From Epiperipatus broadwayi (Eukaryota > Onychophora > Udeonychophora > Euonychophora > Peripatidae), in NCBI GenBank assembly GCA_028023455.1, contig JAQFVV010013346.1, positions 85,977 to 149,976 of the forward strand: a DNA stretch of 64,000 nt. Reading direction: 5' to 3'. Of this stretch, positions 48,175-61,540 are shown piece after piece. Every line of letters begins with the position of its first letter. The stretch's first letter is position 1. Below the pieces are notes generated by a model that saw only the letters and a list, made by a program, of their open reading frames with translations, was not told the origin of the DNA and searched no databases. Made by a program: the position numbers and the translations under genes.

Positions 48175-49844
48175 ACAGATTCAATGACTAAATAGAATAC
48201 TATAATCAAGTGATATCAAACACGATGGTTTCACAAAGTATAAATAAAATTATTAAAATTTTCAGTTACATAAATATTAATAGAAATCTATAATTAGTTA
48301 AATTTGCATCTACAATTTTTTATTATTATTTAAAAAATGGTTTAATTCTACAAATTTATGACAAAGTAACTCAATTAGTAAATCTATACATGTCATACAC
48401 AGATGCTTCATCAAAAAAAAAAAACCATTATTTCCAAATATATAGATTACGTTGGTTTTAAAATATCTTTATAAATATTTTTTTATAATATAGTTATCTT
48501 TGCAATATTAATTTTATGATTATTGTTTAATTAAATTTGATCTTTTAAAATATATATATATATAGTGAATATTAAAATTTTCTAATCCATATAATTAAAT
48601 TTTTGTTATTGTGTTATAAAAATTATATTAAGAGTTTTTATACAATCCCAAAAAATATTATTTTTATGTATGCATTATTTTCTATTTTTAATTTAAAATA
48701 TTATTATACAGTAAGATGTGTAGATAAATGCAATTATAAAATTAAAAAAAACTTAGCTTATATTTTTATTACTATTTTTATCAATAACTTTGTAAATATC
48801 ATATTATGTCATGGATTGGCCTGTGTGTTTCAGAGCAGAGCCCCATATTATATATACAAAATCAATTTAATTAATTCAATGAAAATAGTGTGTGATTAAA
48901 TGCTACTGGGAAACTAACTATACCATTATTTCTTTTATCTGAAATATTTATTTCGATTATAAAATTTAAAAATAACTAGTCAATTTTTAAAATCAACATT
49001 TGGCTGAATATCCAAAGAAGGATGTTTTTAGAAAGATGCTATTTAAAGTAAATTGCATAGTTATTGATAAGTTTATTACTTAGATAATAAACACTTAAGT
49101 TTATTTATAACAATGTTTTTTTTAGAAGAATGTGGTTATTCAAATTAAACATAACATAGTTATAATTAACTGAATATTTATGTGTGACATCAAATAATTA
49201 GTTATGTGTATCTTAATTATATATTTATGTAAAGGATTTCTTAAAGTTTATGATTTATTTCTAAATATTGGAAAACTATCACCACCAATGGTCAAATGTC
49301 ATTAGAATATTATTACATCATTTTTTTATATTCTTACTCATACCTTCCAAGAGCAGTTCTGTTCTCTCTCTACTCTACCATAAAGCTACTCAGCATTGCC
49401 TTTAGGCAATTAATATAAAATGTAAATAATTAGTTTTATAAACTATGCTTAAATATATATCTATAAATAATTTGTTTTATAAATTATATCTATTTATTAT
49501 TAAATGAGCTTACAATAACATAGATACAGCCAATTTAAAACTAAAAAATAATTTTTCTCTGATCAGATTTATTATAACATAATTAGATTTAATTACAAAC
49601 TCATAATACTCTATTGACACTAAATATCTATGTAATCAGTGCAAACCATGCCAATTTATTTGTGGTTACATGTTTATCATTCAGTTATTGGTTGTTGTTT
49701 TTTTAAATAAAGATAAGGCATCATGTTTTCAGGTATTTATTGCACTGATCTCTAGAATTCATTATCTATTCTGAGCATACCAAAAGGCATAATTGCAAAT
49801 AGATATGACTACTTAATACAGTGTTTTCTTTTACTAATTTCTTT
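48175..49844. other. AT-rich stretch, no gene recognised
   Basis: Very AT-rich. The 98-codon frame at 48603-48899 is composed almost entirely of I, N, Y, F and K and looks like a chance frame. Confidence 0.35.
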
Positions 49845-50215
49845 TAAGATATACTTACAACTTTCACCCCATCACACATCCTTGAAACATATGAATAATC
49901 ACATCTAATAAAGATCAATGACTCCCAAAATGTGTGCCTTATGCTGAATTACACTCATCAGTTGGTCAAGGTCTCTATCTCTTACATATATCTTCATCAT
50001 GTATTGAGATTTACAAGTGTCATATTTTCTGCACTCATAACTTTTATTAAACAACATATTATTTTTAACTCAAATATAATTTTAACTATCAATACATCAG
50101 GCTTTATGTAACATCATAAAATAACTCAACTTATCTTTACTTATCTTTTAAGATATACTTAAAATATCCACACCATCACATATTCTTGGAATATATAAAA
50201 TCAGTTGTACTATTC
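49845..50215. mobile_element. Palindromic MITE family, diverged copy C
   Basis: The segment 49925-50000 matches the arm of the 14.4- and 23.1-kb copies (atgctgaatta.actcatcag, ttggtcaaggtctctatctc). A roughly 60-bp block, cttttaagatatactta...ccatcaca.at.cttg, occurs twice, at about 49849 and 50148, suggesting the ends of a unit or a duplicated arm. Confidence 0.4.
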
Positions 50216-53200
50216 TTTATTGAGAATTAAAGTTATACCTGGTCTTAGAAATAACCTCTAATTACATAAATAATTACTAATAATCATCCATGTATTTACC
50301 TGAAATAGTGGTGTCAAAGTTGTGAGTAATTACTGACTTCTATTTAAATAAATTGCTGTGGTAACTTTTTAGCTAGAAAATCATATCTCTCATCCATTTT
50401 CTTTGATATATATATATATATACTGTTAACAGATTGTGTTATATTTTTAATATGCTGTTTTATTGAACAACTATTACCATTAAAAATGTATTTATTTTAT
50501 TATTCTTAGATAACAGTTTTATGAAATGTTTTTATTTGTATTTAAATAATATATGAAAATAATTTTATTTATAGATTAAAAACCATCATTATAGATATAT
50601 GTAAAGAACAATATCAATATAAAAAAAGAAACCTTAAATATTTAACTGCAATCTAACTCTCTCCAGAATCCATCCTTATAAATAAATTCCGAAGAGAAGA
50701 AAACCAGATTAGTCAACTATCATATAATAAGAGCTTTATTGTTTTCCTTCCTAGGTTTGTTCTCTATGTAAAACTAGATAGATAAAAGACCATTTATTGA
50801 CCAATAATAAGAAAACTAGCAAGATGGATTATAGTTCAGTTATCTAAAAACCTTCTAAGTTTCACCCAATTCAAATCTTGAATCATGGTCATGAATTAAC
50901 TATTATTTCATTAAATTTTTCAACAATTATATAGCATATATTTTTAAAAAGCTAAGAACAAGTAAAATGGTCCATTTGTGGAAAGTTGACAATGTATACA
51001 GTAGTATTATCATATGCAAAACAAATTTATTTTTTAAAATTATTGTACTTTTAAAAAAAAAGTTCCTTCTTCATTTCCTTAATTTAATGACAAAAGTAAA
51101 TCTATATTAAAGTTCATGCTTCCATTAGTTGAAATGGATTTCAGATACTACAACTTTTTATGACTTGAATTAAATGAACTCAATTAGTGAAAATGAAAGA
51201 TTTAATTATATTTGGCTGGATTTGTTTAAGCTGAAAAATGTTTCAGAATAGATGACCTTAGGTCAAATAAACTGGAACTAAGGACTAGCACTTACATAAG
51301 TCTCTTCCTTTAGTCACATTAAAATTTTTGAGTTGCACATAAAAAGTAGTTTATATATATAGAAAAAAAACGTCTATTTTAATTCATTATTTAATATTAA
51401 ATAACATAGTTGTCTTTAAATCCTTAATTTCTAATATACAACTTAAAATTTATGGGGGGAGGGGGGATTTTTAAAAAGTGGATGATTTATTAAACAGTAC
51501 AAATTATTTTATAAGATTTTTTTCTTCTTCATCTGTTTTCTTTAAAATTACAAAAGCAGACATTGCATACATTTGATTATAAAATTAATTTTGCTTTTAA
51601 AATTATAAAAAATTTTAAAAAATTACAGAAATGATATCTCCGATAAAACTTGAGATTTATTAATAGAAAAGGTTAATTAATGTTTTATTTGGGATTAAAT
51701 TATGGCCTTAACATTTCGTTTTTATTCTCAGAGAATTAAAAAGTGAAAAATAGGGGAAAAGATTCCTTTAGATATCTTTCTTACGAATAAAACACATTAG
51801 CATATAATGCGTATATATTCAAATTATGATTTTCCATTTAGATTATTATAACTTTTAGGTATGAAAAAAATGGTATGAAAATTATCGAGGATTATATTAA
51901 CTTTTGGTTTAGAGATTAACAATTACTTTACATCAAAATTAATGATGCAGATTAAAGATGAAGTTTTTCACAAAGATTTTGACTGATTATGCATATTTAG
52001 AAATACTTATTCACACTTTTATTTAATCTTATTGGAAATCTTTTTGTACAAATAAGTATTCATTTATTTAAAACTATAATATTTTCTTAATCTACCAAAA
52101 GATTATCCATTCCAATTAAATCTGCATCTTACCACAAATGATAGATTTATAAACATCAAAATAAATTCACTATTATAAAAATTTCTTATATAAAAGTAAT
52201 AGACATAAACGACTCACTTTAGATAAAAACGCTGTTTCATCACAGATTGATCAAATGTCAGTTGTTGATTTTTCCTTTTTTTTCATTATCTTTTATTTTA
52301 GAATATTATTTATATACCTAAATGGATGGAAATTTAGAATAACTTTGGGATATTTATTTTTTTTTTAATTCTGATAATAAATAAGCACAAATTCCATAAC
52401 ATATATAATTAGTATATCTTTAAATGAGGCAAAGATTTTTTATTTTTTCACAGTTCACTAATCACAGTATTTTAGTGCCTTGATTAATAATCTAACTTTA
52501 ATGAAAAACTCACATCTTACTATTCAATGACTCGCGTTGTTTTGGTTGAATACAATAATTGAAGAATATACACTAATATTAAAAATATCAATTTAATCTA
52601 AAGATATTAATTGAACACGCATTGTACCTAAACATTATTAGTATCAAATGACAATTTAACAGTATAATTAAACTTAGTTAATTAAAAAAAACCTTTTGTA
52701 TTCAATACTATCTGATGAAATTTTTAGAACTACAGTGTTTTCAGTGTATGAATATCACATAACCTTTTGAGCAACTGACAGTACAACTATTATAAGAATT
52801 TCATCAAAAAAATTACACAATAATCTCTCATCTCTAAACTATATAACCAGGAAAGGTTCTAATCCTTGGATTTAATAACTTTTACTAAAAAAGATAATAC
52901 TAGGTTGTTTTAAAATATTTTGTGATATTAAAAATTCATTATATGAATGTTAATAATAATAAAACAAGTGACTTTAATAAAATAATTGGATGAATGATAA
53001 AGTGTGCAATATATTAAAAAAAATTATAAAAATAATAAAAAATAAGTGTTCCTAATTTACGTAAATACATATCAAGTCTAATATGAATGAATGTTTTCAA
53101 AAACCATCTAAGGCTAATCATTAAATTTCTTCTGATAAAAATTTGATTACCTATAAAAGTAATTGATACTTTACAAAATAATAATAATAATCATAAAATG

Positions 53201-53329
53201 TCTAGCTTCTATTAACCAATCAAAATCAACAATATGCTAGCAAAAGGTGGTATCCTAATATTTTTATTCAGCATCTCAATAAAATTAAAATTGATAAAAT
53301 TATATCACATGTGAAATAGAAGATAATTT
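50216..53329. other. AT-rich stretch, no gene recognised
   Basis: (AT)n near 50408-50422 and a G-rich run near 51454-51467 (ggggggaggggggat). No coding or repeat feature could be supported. Confidence 0.4.
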
Positions 53330-53600
53330 TCATCCAAATAACTATAGATTTATTTCTGTTAATTAGGAAAGAAAATATTGATAAATTATCAAGGGGTTTT
53401 TAAACTGGCATTCTTTCCTAAAACATCAATCAACTTAATCTTTTGATTGTTGTTAATTAATTTAATGTATTCAATAAATCATGATTAAAAAAATCAATTT
53501 ATTCTAGCAAGAGTCCTTTTTTATTATTTGATAGAATAAATTATGATAGCATTGATAAAATAGTAATATAAACATTTAGTCCTAAGCATAGTAATTAAGT
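53330..53600 (+). mobile_element. Reverse-transcriptase remnant (LINE)
   Basis: Two motif-level matches in plus-strand frames: HPNNYRFISVN near 53330-53365 (compare the NYRPIS motif of LINE RTs), and LLFDRINYDSIDKIVI near 53522-53570, which looks like RT motif A (FD...DS.DK). Spacing between them is shortened. Clade unclear; it may be the 5' part of the L1-like copy that follows, or an independent relic. Confidence 0.4.
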
Positions 53601-54129
53601 TATAAAATGTGTCACCTCTTCAAGGACATTGTAAAGTAAACTATAAAGTGAATACAGCAAAGCCCTTATACCTTCCATACCATAATATAATGATCATTAC
53701 AAGTCAATCTGAAATGGTCATTAATTTACAGTACAACATCTTTTGAATAATAGTTGTTGATAGACCATTCTTATTATCATATCTTATTACATTAAATGAG
53801 GTTCTACTTGTGTTACTCTACCAATGATAAGGATGTGTGTGTATAAAGTCTCTAGCTACTATGAAATGTGATACAACTAAGAATACTTGTCACCTTTGAT
53901 GGTAGTTTACCCCTGCTTATAATTTAGCCTGGCCTCATTCATATATTTTTTTAACTATGATATTGCTGTACAATAATTCTGGTCTGACTTTTTTCTTCAT
54001 TTTCCTATCGGGAGGGAGAGGGACCCAGAAAATTTGCTCACTACCAGGTTACTCTATAACTGAGTCATAATATCAATAATTATTTTATAATTCAAAGAAA
54101 GAAGATTTAAATATTAAAAATGAAATAAT

Positions 54130-56127
54130 TTGAGATCATTATTAGTGCTATATTCTTCTGAATATGATGAGTTTTTTTCTTGATATTTTAGGTAAAGATG
54201 AAGTTCCAAATGAATTAATAAATATTATTGCCAACTTATTCTACAATAGAGAAATCTTTATTACCCTCAATAGGAGAATTGTGCCTGGCTTTAAGCTCTA
54301 CAATTCAATTCCCCAGGGCTCTCCACTCAGTGCCCTTCTTTTCATAGCATTATCTCCTTAAAAATATAGAAAAAAAACCTTCCCGGCATACATATTCCAA
54401 TTATTAATAAACCAATTCATCACATTTCTTATATGGACAACATATCAATCTTTCTCCCTCAAAAAAAAATCCATTCCCAAATTAGCTTCAATCTTGCAGA
54501 ATTATACCAATCAATTTGGACTTCATTTTAATTTGGATAAATCGTCTGCCTAGAGACTTTATTCAGATTCTAATACAGCCTCCCAGGTCACAGCCAAACC
54601 TCAAAATTTCCTTGGTTTTCTGGTTTTCAAATCCCATGCTGCTATGAGGAAATACATTCAAGATATGATTTTTCATGTAACACAGAAAATTACTAATGCC
54701 CTCTCTAAGATCTATATGTCGATTCATGCCAAAATCTCCTTAATTAAGATTCTTATTTTTCCTAGAATCAACTATTACATGCCAGTCATTAATTTCACAA
54801 ACAACTTTATCAATAAAATTAATTCTTTATGTATCAAGCTTATCTGGAATAAAAAATAATGGCCATTGGTCTAAAAAATCTAGAGAAGCATTCTAAGTTC
54901 AATGGATTATCTCTATATCCTATTAATATTTTTTTCAAATGTCCTTCAATATTATATGTAAATTAAAAGCAAAGTATCTCAATGCTGTGGTTTTCACCCA
55001 AATTGTCCCCACTGATCGGCCTCCACCAAAAAAAAATGATTGGTTTACATTTCTAATTACTCCAATTAATAAAAATATAAACATAAGTAATCAAATCTTT
55101 AAGAACAAGAGTAACTTCTGGGAGGCATACAATTTCATCCATACCAACAGTGCTCCAGGTCCTGCAATGCTTAACATTAGCAACAATATTATCTTTAGAA
55201 AATTCAGGTATTGGTACCTGGAGCCTAAGTTTTTAGATTTTATCTTAAAAAGTAACTTGAACACATTACCTATGAAGCATTTTCTCTGTTGTGGATGAGG
55301 AATTGCAAAAATAAACCCCTTTCGTCAACTCTGTAATAATGCAGCTGAAACTGTCATGCACCTGTTTGCACAATGTCAAACTCTTCAAAGTCACAGAAAT
55401 ACAATCCTTGCAATATCCAAAATAAAGAAGCAAACACTAAAATACGATCCTTGTAATATCCAAAATGAAGAAGCAAGCACTATCACTTCTAATTGACAGT
55501 ACTAAAAACAGTTTCTTTCTGACAATAAAGATGGATCCCATTTTCCTATTCACAATCTGATCCATCAGATGCAAATTAATCTTTGACAATTTGATTATTA
55601 ACAACCAAGAACTTTTCTTATGCTTAGTGGGCCAAATTAAAGAAAGAGATAGGACACTTTCCCCTCCTGATATATTTGTGGCTGCCTGGAGACTAATCTC
55701 TTTTCCCAACAGATTTTTGATCTGAATAAAAAGCTTTATTCAGCCTCATTTATCAGAAGAATTAGCAATGACAAATATTTTCCTTGGCTTCACAAGCGAA
55801 TATCTTCTATTAACTTAAAATATCGAAAAGCCACTTTAATTCAGGTTGTTTATCCTGATGACAGCACATTGGACAAACCTCCCCCCCCCCTAAGGAAATG
55901 CATATGGAAATGCTTGTCGATATTTCTCCTTGGTTCAAAGATATCTTATAGACTGTTTCTTCGAAGATTGTACTCTATATAGAATGACCTAACTTCACAT
56001 ATTTAAACCATGCCTCTAGGTAAAAGGACTTGGGTTTTTTTTTCATTTTGATGCCTGTCTTTGCACTGTTGTAATTTATCTCTATCTTAAGTATTCAATA
56101 AATAACTTTTTTTTTAAAAAAAAAAAG
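54130..56127 (+). mobile_element. L1/Tx1-like LINE, copy 3, with 3' end
   Basis: 5'-truncated near 54130 and ending in a poly-A-type tail at 56117-56127, after an AATAAA-like hexamer near 56097. Motifs in order: SIPQGSPLSALLF (motif B, about 54304-54345), SYMDN near 54428 (position of YxDD, second Asp replaced by Asn), GLHFNLDKSSA, FLGFLVFKSHAAMRKYIQD, the family block LSKIYMSIHAKISLIKILIF (about 54700-54760), FWEAYNFIHTN and YWYLEPKFLDF. The terminal knuckle CNNAAETVMHLFAQC near 55340-55380 fits CX2CX8HX4C. The frame is broken by stops and shifts in at least four places. The region from 55386 on is C-terminal tail plus 3' UTR. Confidence 0.8.
55392..55486 (+). repeat. Tandem duplication, about 47 bp, in the LINE tail
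   Basis: aatac(a/g)atccttg(c/t)aat followed by atccaaaat(a/g)aagaagca occurs twice in a row just after the terminal knuckle. A local duplication within this LINE copy. Confidence 0.65.
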
Positions 56128-57638
56128 TATTTAATGTTTTTTTTTTAATTGCATAAGCTTATATCAGTTTTTAGAACCTTTAAAAATCTATGTATATACA
56201 TATTATGTTCACACATTTTATATATACATTTACTCTTTTAAAAGTTATTTTAAAAGTGCATTGTATGCAAGAATAGTGAAGAACAATTGCTTTATGGAAT
56301 AAACAAGTTTTAAATTACATTTTTACTGAGACATATTATCTTTCAAGTAATTTTTATCTTAGAAAATTGGCATCTCTGCAATAATACAACAACAGAGTCT
56401 TAAAATAGCAGTCAAAGGATCTGGATAACTTCAATGAGAAGAGAATCTGGGAAAAGAATTTAGAAAGAGTCAAAATAACACTTGCAAAGTTTAAATTCCA
56501 TTAACAAGAGAAAAACTACATATAGAAAAAAGCTTTTATGTTTTAAATATTTTTAAACATGATTTTAACATGTGTGTCTGTGTGTATAGGTATATAAAAA
56601 AGCAATGTTTTAAATAATAAAAATAGTATAACATTTAAAAACAAACAGATTATATAAAATTTAAAATATTTTTATTAATATTAATTGCTATTAAAAAAAT
56701 CTTGCTGTAATTATTTCATTGTCGTGTCACACGCATAAGTTAGAGTTCAAATCTAGATTAAGCAAATTTGGGCAATTAGCAATCTTTTTGTAAAGGCTAG
56801 AATATGTTTCACAATAATTTAGATTATTAGATGATGCATTGACTATTTTTTAAAAAAAAGAAATTTGATACAGCTAATAAATGAAGAACCGATAGTTTTT
56901 TTTCTTTAAAAAAATATAATTCCAATTAAATGTTTTCTTTTTAAATTCTTTATAATTTGAAATAAGGTCTACTTTTCTATATTTGCGATAGATGTATACC
57001 AGGTGCAATCCTTATTTATATCTTTTATGAAAAAAACTGGATTTTAGTAACTAAAGCTTATGTAATATATCTTATTGTGTTTTATTTTTATTGAAACCTT
57101 ATATAATTTCCAGATCGTTAATATAAAAAAAATAAGCTATATTACAGTAATTTTTAATGGAATGGTTAAAATATAAAAAATCAATAATAGCATGTAATAC
57201 TCCAACTACTTTGTAATAATCATCGTCCCTAGCAACCAATCGGACTTATTTTAATTTCATAAGACAAAAGTGAATGTTACTATAATTATAAAAACCAATC
57301 CATGAACACAAGTATATGCTAACTTTTAAACTGTTTTTTAACACAGTGTGATGCTTGCTATCTTCTAATTTCTGCAGAAAACTTTATATATATATCCGTA
57401 TATAGATATTAATCAGTTATCAGTTCTCTTTCAAGATAATTTTATTTGACCTATAAGTGAGTTACAAAAAAAGAAAAAACAAAAAGAAAAAAATAACAAG
57501 AAATATCTAGTCGAGGTTACAGGGTGGTATATACAGAGAAGAAATGATTCAAAAGTCAGTAGAATATAACCTGTGGATGCAAGGTGAATATTAATCATCT
57601 AGTCTATAACGAAATACCTTTATTTTCATATAATTTAT
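56128..57638. other. AT-rich stretch with one tRNA-like word
   Basis: No gene is seen. At about 56700-56765 a weak A-box-like and a B-box-like AGTTCAAATCTAGA resemble the SINE-like unit at 61.5 kb, but too weakly to call. A-rich run at 57465-57500. Confidence 0.35.
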
Positions 57639-57866
57639 TTAAGGGTTGGTTGGAGAGGTGCTGTTTAGACCAGTTGTGAATTCCCATGTTAATATGGCCA
57701 GGTATGGATCGGCCTCTCTCTTGTCTGTTTCTTGGATATTTTTAATTATGCTGAGAAAGCAGTTATTGATTTCGTTAAGCGGTAATTTTTGAAAAATCAC
57801 CTTGCATCTGGTCAACCAGATGGCAAAGTTTATGTAGGTGGCGAGCCTGATTTCAGCGAAAATCAG
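57639..57866 (-). mobile_element. L1/Tx1-like LINE, C-terminal tail (copy 4)
   Basis: A 75-codon frame, open from an in-frame stop at 57869-57867 to its own stop at 57641-57639 and lacking an ATG at its start. It reads IFAEIRLATYINFAIWLTRC and continues through FQKLPLNEINNCFLSIIKNI to LAILTWEFTTGLNS. INFAIWLTRCKV aligns with the segment after the zinc knuckle in copies 1 (LLYSIWLTRYSF) and 2 (FTLWFIRCYLS). It is GC-richer and less decayed than the other copies, and both ends are truncated. Confidence 0.55.
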
Positions 57867-58811
57867 TTAAAGAAAAAAAATCACAAAAACTCTTACCGTT
57901 TGTCATAGCTGATGAGAATTGTCTCCAATATTATTTCTTTGTGATAAGATCAGTAAAGACTTTACCCTTAGATATAAACAATGTAATAAACCAAGAAACG
58001 CTCACATACTAAAGCCATCTATTGTAAGTTTAAGTAATCATTGAGTGAGTATTAGACATTTTATTGCATTTAAATCTCAATACACAGACCAGTTTTTGAA
58101 TTTTGCCTTTTCAGAGAGTATATATATAAATACTACTCAGAATACAATAAAACTGAGAGTAAATAAATTTCCTCATGTTATTTTATATATATGAGAATGT
58201 CTTATAACTATTTATTTTTTTCTGATTATATAGTCATATAAATTGCATATATTAACTATTTTGTAAGTCATAATGCCGACTAATGTTATATATCTAATAC
58301 CCTGTTATTACAGCAAATATTCCATAGTAAAATATCATTTATTTATATAATTTTTACCCTTGTTAAAATCAATAAATTTTGCTTTAAAACTAAATATTTC
58401 ATAACTTAAAATTAGGAATATCGAAGGATAAAAAGTGATGACTAATTTAATTATAATTGCCAAGTGCACTAATGCTCTTTTGTATTGTGCAAGTATTGTG
58501 CAAAAAAATTAAATGCTTCCTTTTTACAATAAGTAATAAGAACAGTGATAAGAATAAGCCATAAATGACATAAAGAGCATTGAACATTTCCAAAGATATT
58601 CATTACTAACATGAATGACAACTCTGAAAATGCAAAATCTAAATTTAACAGGGATATTTACTCACTTTTTTTTTATATAACTTTAGTCATTTTATAGTTC
58701 CAGTTATCCCTTCATTCAATTTCTTTTATACTTATTTTATGTAAAAAATTTATTTCCTATTTATTTTAGTTTAATTTACTGCTAAACAAATTCTTATTAT
58801 CAATTTCATAT
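57867..58811. other. AT-rich stretch, no gene recognised
   Basis: No supported feature. Confidence 0.35.
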
Positions 58812-59200
58812 CAAATGATTGGAAGAATGAAGTAGTGATACTGATATTTAAAAAAAAATGCAAAGAAAGATATTAAAAATTACAGATCTATTAGTTCTGT
58901 ACAATCTATTTATTAATATCATTAGATAACTATCAGTTGTATACAAATATTTACTAATATTGTTACAATTTGTAATGACAGTAACTTTGGATCAAATCAA
59001 TGGAAAAAAAAAAAAAGAATTTAAAAATTAATTGTAGCACAACAGATCCAAATATTTTTTGGACTCTATAAACATTGCTAGGGGAATTAAAGTTTTGAAG
59101 CATCAAAATATTATCAAAATAGTAACACAATGGTTAGATTAAATGATACACTAAGAAAATTAATATTGATAAGAGAGTATGATAAGAATATTTTATCATA
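58812..59200 (+). mobile_element. RTE-clade LINE remnant
   Basis: Deleted and shifted fragments that align in order with the RTE element at 31-34 kb: NDWKNEVVILIFKKKCKERY (compare EDWKNAVIILIFKKGDKED), STTDPN (compare STIDHIQ), a DSIN-like stretch followed by IKVLKHQNI (compare IKALDHQGI), and MVRLNDTLRKLILIRE (compare IRLHNDTGKINIEKG). Several stops; clearly dead. Confidence 0.55.
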
Positions 59201-59338
59201 AAAAAAAATAATTATGACACTTTTACAAAACATATTTAGTCAATTATTTTATATAGCGCGGAGTATGATAAGAATATTTTATCTTAAAAAAAAATAATTA
59301 TGACACTTTTACAAAACATATTATTTTATATAGCGCGA
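59175..59338 (+). repeat. Tandem duplication, 86 + 78 bp
   Basis: Unit 1 (59175-59260) and unit 2 (59261-59338) both begin gagtatgataagaatatttt and end tatatagcgcg. Unit 2 lacks about 8 bp (ttagtcaa). The duplication starts inside the RTE remnant. Confidence 0.85.
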
Positions 59339-59398
59339 TGTTTATAACTGTAATATATAAGCATGTAATAGTAATTTAAAGTGATTATTTAATATCTT

Positions 59399-59520
59399 CA
59401 CGCTTTCACTTTCAAACACTTAAGATTTGCCCATACAAAAGTGTTTGGGTTTGAAAAGATAGATGGCCATTCTATCTTTTCCAAAGACTTTATCATGTGT
59501 TTGAAGTGTTAGTATTCATT
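59399..59520. other. Nested hairpin, possible small foldback element
   Basis: Outer arms ctttcaaacactt and (inverted) ttcaaacacat at about 59409-59421 and 59503-59513 enclose an inner hairpin, gaaaagatag/ctatcttttc (about 59453-59482). Confidence 0.4.
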
Positions 59521-59925
59521 CATTTTATAGTTAAAATCCAAAGTGCATGTGCAACAGTTTAATGCTGTTTAAATATTACAAAACATATTTAGCGGAAAAC
59601 AATGAAAAACTAAGAAAATAAAAATAAATAGAGATAAATTAATTCATATACACATATCTCCAGATTGTACCCTATCTAGACAGATTGTATCCTATGCAGA
59701 AAAAAGATCTCTATTTAATGCAAATCACATTATAAATTTCTGGAAGCTTTGAAAAAATGAACAGATTAGAAAAAAACAGTTTTTGATTTTTCTGATCTGA
59801 AATCTATTTTCACATAATTGTAATATTGATCAATCATTTACTGTAGACTGCATAAATAAATGTCCCTGCATACATGTCAAATGTTCTCAAATAATTTTGT
59901 TTTTATAGGTCTACATGATATTGTG

Positions 59926-60000
59926 TGCTGCTGCTGCTACTACTACTACTACTATTACTATTACTACTACTATTATATTATTATTATTATTATTATTATT
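59926..60000 (+). repeat. Compound trinucleotide microsatellite
   Basis: (CTG)n, then (CTA)n, then mixed (TTA/CTA)n, then (TTA)n. The order suggests successive substitutions spreading within one array. Confidence 0.95.
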
Positions 60001-61459
60001 AAATAATAAACCCTGTTAAAAAAACAGTAGAAAGAAAAAGTATACATTTTGATATATATGTACTCTCACACCTTCAAATAATAATAATTAAAAATTAATG
60101 TTAAATTCGCTATTGATTTATGTAATCAATATTATTCAGTATATATTTATTTAAATTAATATTCACAACAGTTTTGAAATTCTGGATTAAAATGAGTTAT
60201 TAACAATGATGATCAAAAGTTATCTCCAGCAATTGCCTTTGGAAGAGCACTTAAATGTAGATATAAAATGAATATTTTCAATAAAAACTTTAGTCAGCAT
60301 AAATAAAAATTTACTTATAAATAGCACGTGTTTATGTGCAATATTAATTGAAGGTGTAATTATACAGTAAAAAAGAGTATATACTGATACTGCATAATCA
60401 CACACATGCATATAGTCAAATAGTAATCTAAATAATAAGAAAAATATAAAGTAAATTACATTTGTAGTACTGCATAGAATAAAAGTAGCTTTTACATTTT
60501 GTAATTAATGTGCAATAAATTCATTTATATAATAAATAAATAGTAATAAAATAATCAAGTGATTCTTTATGTAGGAGAGCATATGATATCCATGCATCGA
60601 AAGTGGCAGGCAGATTAAACTTCAATTGAGGAACGTTTAGATCTTAAGATTGTCAATCTATCACAGCACAATATTGCATAGGGACATTAAATTTATAAAT
60701 ATAATATTAAAACAGATCTAAATTAAAATCACAAACTATGTTCATGCTGTGTACACATACAAATATATTTTATTTTATTAAAGAATAAATAAATGTGTGT
60801 GTAGAAGCTTTTAATGTTAATGATAGACTATTCCAAAAATAAATAATTAACTATGCAGAAAAATAATCTAATTACTGGAAAGTGCAATAGGTTAATTTAC
60901 ATGTAAACAAAAGTTACTTTATGCAAATTAAAAAAACTGCTAAAAAATCTGTAGAAGAATTAAGTCAAATAAAAATAAAGCAAACTACTGAAACTGAAGT
61001 TGTTGTGAAAATCAATATAATATAGAAGAACTTTAGTCAAGAATCTAATTGGACTATCTCTGAATTAAATGTATGAGTAAATTGTGCTTAAAAAATTAAA
61101 GAATTACAAGTTACAGAATAAAGACTTTATAGATATTAAATCTCTAAGGAAATATAATATTTAAAGAGATATAAGTGATCATGTTCTACAACAAGCAATT
61201 AGAAAGTTGAAATTACTAATATTTTATTAATATAATCCATTATTATTCAGAGTAAATAAACTCTTGAGGTTTTATTTAAGCTTTGTTTTTGTTTTTTTTT
61301 ATTATTTAAAAAAATATAATTATCCAGCTGTCAATTAACTGCATGGCTTTGGAATACATTATTGGCGCAGTTCAACAGTGAGATCTGAATATATTAGTTC
61401 AGACATATTTTTTATAATCAATATTAATTAAAAAATAACTACAAAATTACTGCAATTAT
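60001..61459. other. AT-rich stretch, no gene recognised
   Basis: No supported feature. A 63-codon frame on the minus strand (60411-60220) is not convincing. Confidence 0.35.
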
Positions 61460-61540
61460 TTATACCTCATCGGATAAAAAATGTATAAGTTTCATGTGCA
61501 ATTATTACACAGGTTCAAATCCTGATTAGAGCATATTTTT
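61460..61540 (+). mobile_element. tRNA-like SINE remnant
   Basis: A-box-like CCTCATCGGATAAA (61465-61478) and a consensus-grade B box, AGGTTCAAATCCTG (61511-61524), with a following gattagagca. AT-rich tail. Confidence 0.45.

Noticed and set aside
48603-48899. 98-codon frame, possible membrane protein
   Set aside because: Composition (I, N, Y, F, K) is what random sequence of this AT content gives; no start context or neighbours support it.
56700-56765. Possible SINE like that at 61.5 kb
   Set aside because: A B-box word is present but no credible A box.
59926-60000. CRISPR-like or satellite array
   Set aside because: It is a trinucleotide microsatellite with no spacers; no CRISPR or cas sequence anywhere in the window.
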